From Pseudomonas cannabina (lineage in GTDB: Bacteria > Pseudomonadota > Gammaproteobacteria > Pseudomonadales > Pseudomonadaceae), in assembly GCF_900100365.1 (NCBI RefSeq), contig NZ_FNKU01000001.1, forward strand, positions 3,348,001 to 3,412,000: a DNA stretch of 64,000 nt. Reading direction: 5' to 3'. Of this stretch, positions 62,364 through 64,000 are shown in pieces (within the stretch, counting starts at the first letter, position 1; every line of letters begins with the position of its first letter). The position numbers were made by a program, and so were the translations under genes. The notes under the pieces were generated by a model. The model was not told the origin of the DNA. It did not search any database and worked only from the letters and a program-made list of their open reading frames with translations.

Positions 62364-63820
62364 GCAAGTCATTGATCTCTCTTGCAGTTACCGCGTTCAT
62401 ACTCGGCGGCTGCTCTTTGATCCCCGAGTACAAGCAGCCGGAAGCCCCGGTCGCCGCCCAATATCCACAAGGTCCGGCCTACACGCCGGCCGAGGCGGCC
62501 AAAATGGCCGCTGCGGAGCAAGGCTGGCGCCACTTCTTCAATGATCCGGCGTTGCAACAGCTGATCGAGACCGCGCTGCTCAACAACCGTGACCTGCGGG
62601 TCGCGGCGTTGAACATCGACGCCTATCGCGCCCAGTACCGCATTCAGCGCGCGGACTTGTTCCCCGCTGTTTCCGCGACCGGCAGCGGCGCTCGCCAACG
62701 CGTGCCGGCCGACCAGACGCAGACCGGTCAGTCCGCGATCACCAGTAGCTACTCGGCCACGCTGGGCGTCAGCGCCTACGAGCTGGACCTGTTCGGTCGC
62801 GTGCGCAGCCTCAGCGAACAGGCACTGGAAACCTACTTCGCCACGGAAGAAGCGCGTCGCGCCACCCAGATCAGTCTGGTGGCCAACGTCGCCAACGCCT
62901 ACATGACCTGGCAGGCCGACAAGGAACTGCTCAAGCTGACGCAGGACACCCTCAAGACCTACGAAGAAAGCTTCCGCCTGACCTCGCGCAGCAATGAAGT
63001 CGGTGTTTCTTCGGCGCTGGACCTGAGCCAGTCGCGTACCGCTGTCGAGAGCGCTCGCGCCAGACTGGCCCAGTACCAGCGTCTGGTCGCTCAGGACCAG
63101 AACAGCCTGGTGCTGTTGCTTGGCACCGGCCTGCCGGACAACCTGCCGGCCAGCCAACTGCTGGATTCCGACATGCTGACCGAAATGCCGGCCGGTCTGC
63201 CGTCCGACCTGTTGCAGCGTCGTCCGGACATTCTGCAAGCCGAGCACACGCTCAAGGCCGCCAATGCCAACATCGGCGCAGCGCGTGCAGCGTTCTTCCC
63301 GAGCATCAGCCTGACCGCCAGCGCCGGGACCGGCAGCACCGAGCTGTCCGGCCTGTTCAAGGGGGGGTCGGGAACCTGGCTGTTCCAGCCGAGCATCAAC
63401 ATCCCGATCTTCAACGCCGGCAGCCTGCGTGCCAGCCTGGATTACTCGAAGATCCAGAAAGAAATCAGCGTCGCCAACTACGAGAAGGCCATTCAGACGG
63501 CTTTCCAGGAAGTGTCCGACGGCCTGGCTTCGCGCAAGACCTACGACGAGCAGCTCCAGGCGCAGCGTGACTTTGTCACTGCCAACCAGGATTACTACCG
63601 TCTGGCCGAGCGTCGCTACCGGATCGGCATCGACAGCAACCTGACCTTCCTCGACGCTCAGCGCTCGTTGTTCAGCGCGCAACAAACGCTGATCATTGAT
63701 CGCCTGTCGCAGCTGACCAGCGAGGTCAACCTGTACAAGGCCCTCGGCGGCGGCTGGTATGAAAGAACCGGGCAGACCGAAACCATCTCCAAAGAGAAGC
63801 CTTCGGTGCAGCTGTTCTAA
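62360..63820 (+). CDS. oprM: Outer-membrane efflux channel OprM
   Basis: A 486-residue TolC-like outer-membrane factor. Lipobox ILGGC with acylated Cys18. Two OEP repeats are present, the first around [20 protein letters not shown] (about 173-192) and the second around [21 protein letters not shown] (about 306-326) and [20 protein letters not shown]. Forms the exit duct of the pump. Its start overlaps the mexB stop; the terminator lies 46 bases after its end. Confidence 0.95.
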   Translation: MSKSLISLAVTAFILGGCSLIPEYKQPEAPVAAQYPQGPAYTPAEAAKMAAAEQGWRHFFNDPALQQLIETALLNNRDLRVAALNIDAYRAQYRIQRADLFPAVSATGSGARQRVPADQTQTGQSAITSSYSATLGVSAYELDLFGRVRSLSEQALETYFATEEARRATQISLVANVANAYMTWQADKELLKLTQDTLKTYEESFRLTSRSNEVGVSSALDLSQSRTAVESARARLAQYQRLVAQDQNSLVLLLGTGLPDNLPASQLLDSDMLTEMPAGLPSDLLQRRPDILQAEHTLKAANANIGAARAAFFPSISLTASAGTGSTELSGLFKGGSGTWLFQPSINIPIFNAGSLRASLDYSKIQKEISVANYEKAIQTAFQEVSDGLASRKTYDEQLQAQRDFVTANQDYYRLAERRYRIGIDSNLTFLDAQRSLFSAQQTLIIDRLSQLTSEVNLYKALGGGWYERTGQTETISKEKPSVQLF

Positions 63821-63860
63821 AGGCAGTGTTTTAATCGCACTGCTCTGATTGCAACGCATA

Positions 63861-63890
63861 AAAAACCCACCTGATCAGGTGGTTTTTTTT
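63861..63890. terminator. Bidirectional terminator after oprM
   Basis: A-run, perfect palindrome CCACCTGATCAGGTGG (63867-63882) and eight T. It serves the oprM operon and the convergent MFS gene. Confidence 0.95.
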
Positions 63891-63908
63891 TGATTGGAAG
63901 ACCTGCGA

Positions 63909-64000
63909 TCAATGATCCTGATGCAGGTACTTCGGCTCTTTCGGCAGCCGCAGACTGAACAGGAACGCGATCGCCATCATGGCCGTCACGTACCAGTAAA
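63909..64000 (-). CDS. MFS transporter, C-terminal fragment at window edge
   Basis: The last 29 codons on the minus strand read YWYVTAMMAIAFLFSLRLPK, then EPKYLHQDH, and end at the TGA 63909-63911. This is the final membrane segment and polar tail of a major facilitator transporter, most like MHS-family symporters. The gene continues beyond the window. Confidence 0.65.
   Translation of the reverse strand, partial: YWYVTAMMAIAFLFSLRLPKEPKYLHQDH

Overview
The window looks like the chromosome of a plant-associated fluorescent pseudomonad, most likely of the Pseudomonas syringae complex. Reasons: GC-rich Pseudomonas codon use, a TetR-mexAB-oprM locus with a TtgR/PmeR-type operator, a lone rhlA homologue, a pectate lyase, a guanidine ('urea') carboxylase operon behind a guanidine-I riboswitch, a large dermonecrotic-toxin-like protein, and REP palindromes of the GTGGGAGCGAGCTTGCTCGCGAA kind. 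The organism is inferred from reading alone; no database was searched.

Layout. 1-2.0 kb: tail of an AbrB-family membrane protein, ung, a small lipoprotein. 2.3-12.9 kb: a guanidine catabolism operon made of a sigma-54-like promoter, guanidine-I riboswitch with terminator, ABC importer (binding protein, permease, ATPase), two DUF1989 proteins (carboxyguanidine deiminase subunits), biotin-dependent carboxylase and allophanate hydrolase. The carboxylase carries an in-frame array of seven 108-bp REP doublets. 13-18.7 kb: a 1111-residue toxin/adhesin-like protein, a CWC protein, rsuA, rhlA and tRNA-Gly(CCC). 18.9-24 kb: a sigma-54-controlled three-gene sugar or polyol operon and its divergent enhancer-binding regulator. 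24-30.6 kb: an rcnA relic, a YqaA-like protein, a class II Fic protein behind paired operators, a pectate lyase, a GNAT enzyme, an iron alcohol dehydrogenase and a methyltransferase.

30.9-37.0 kb holds an alpha-xenorhabdolysin-type binary toxin locus. Its xaxA gene is split at codon 83 by a nested nest of mobile DNA: three identical 99-bp MITE-like elements, one IS5-group element and two near-identical copies of a second IS5-family element. Removing the layers restores the reading frame exactly. A one-base change in an A8 run breaks xaxA a second time, while xaxB is intact.

37-50.2 kb: two TPM-domain proteins, bglX, dctB (amber stop) and dctD, a frameshifted hybrid sensor kinase, hscC and its J-domain-like partner. 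50.4-64 kb: kgtP-like permease, a small repeat protein, a flavin-reductase-like protein, a DHA2 drug exporter, an orphan DUF3396 immunity-like protein, the pmeR/mexA/mexB/oprM efflux locus, and the end of another MFS gene.

A recurring theme is decay of sensing and virulence genes: xaxA, rcnA, dctB and the hybrid kinase each carry identifiable lesions that can be reversed on paper, and the guanidine carboxylase has a large in-frame repeat insertion that may or may not be tolerated.
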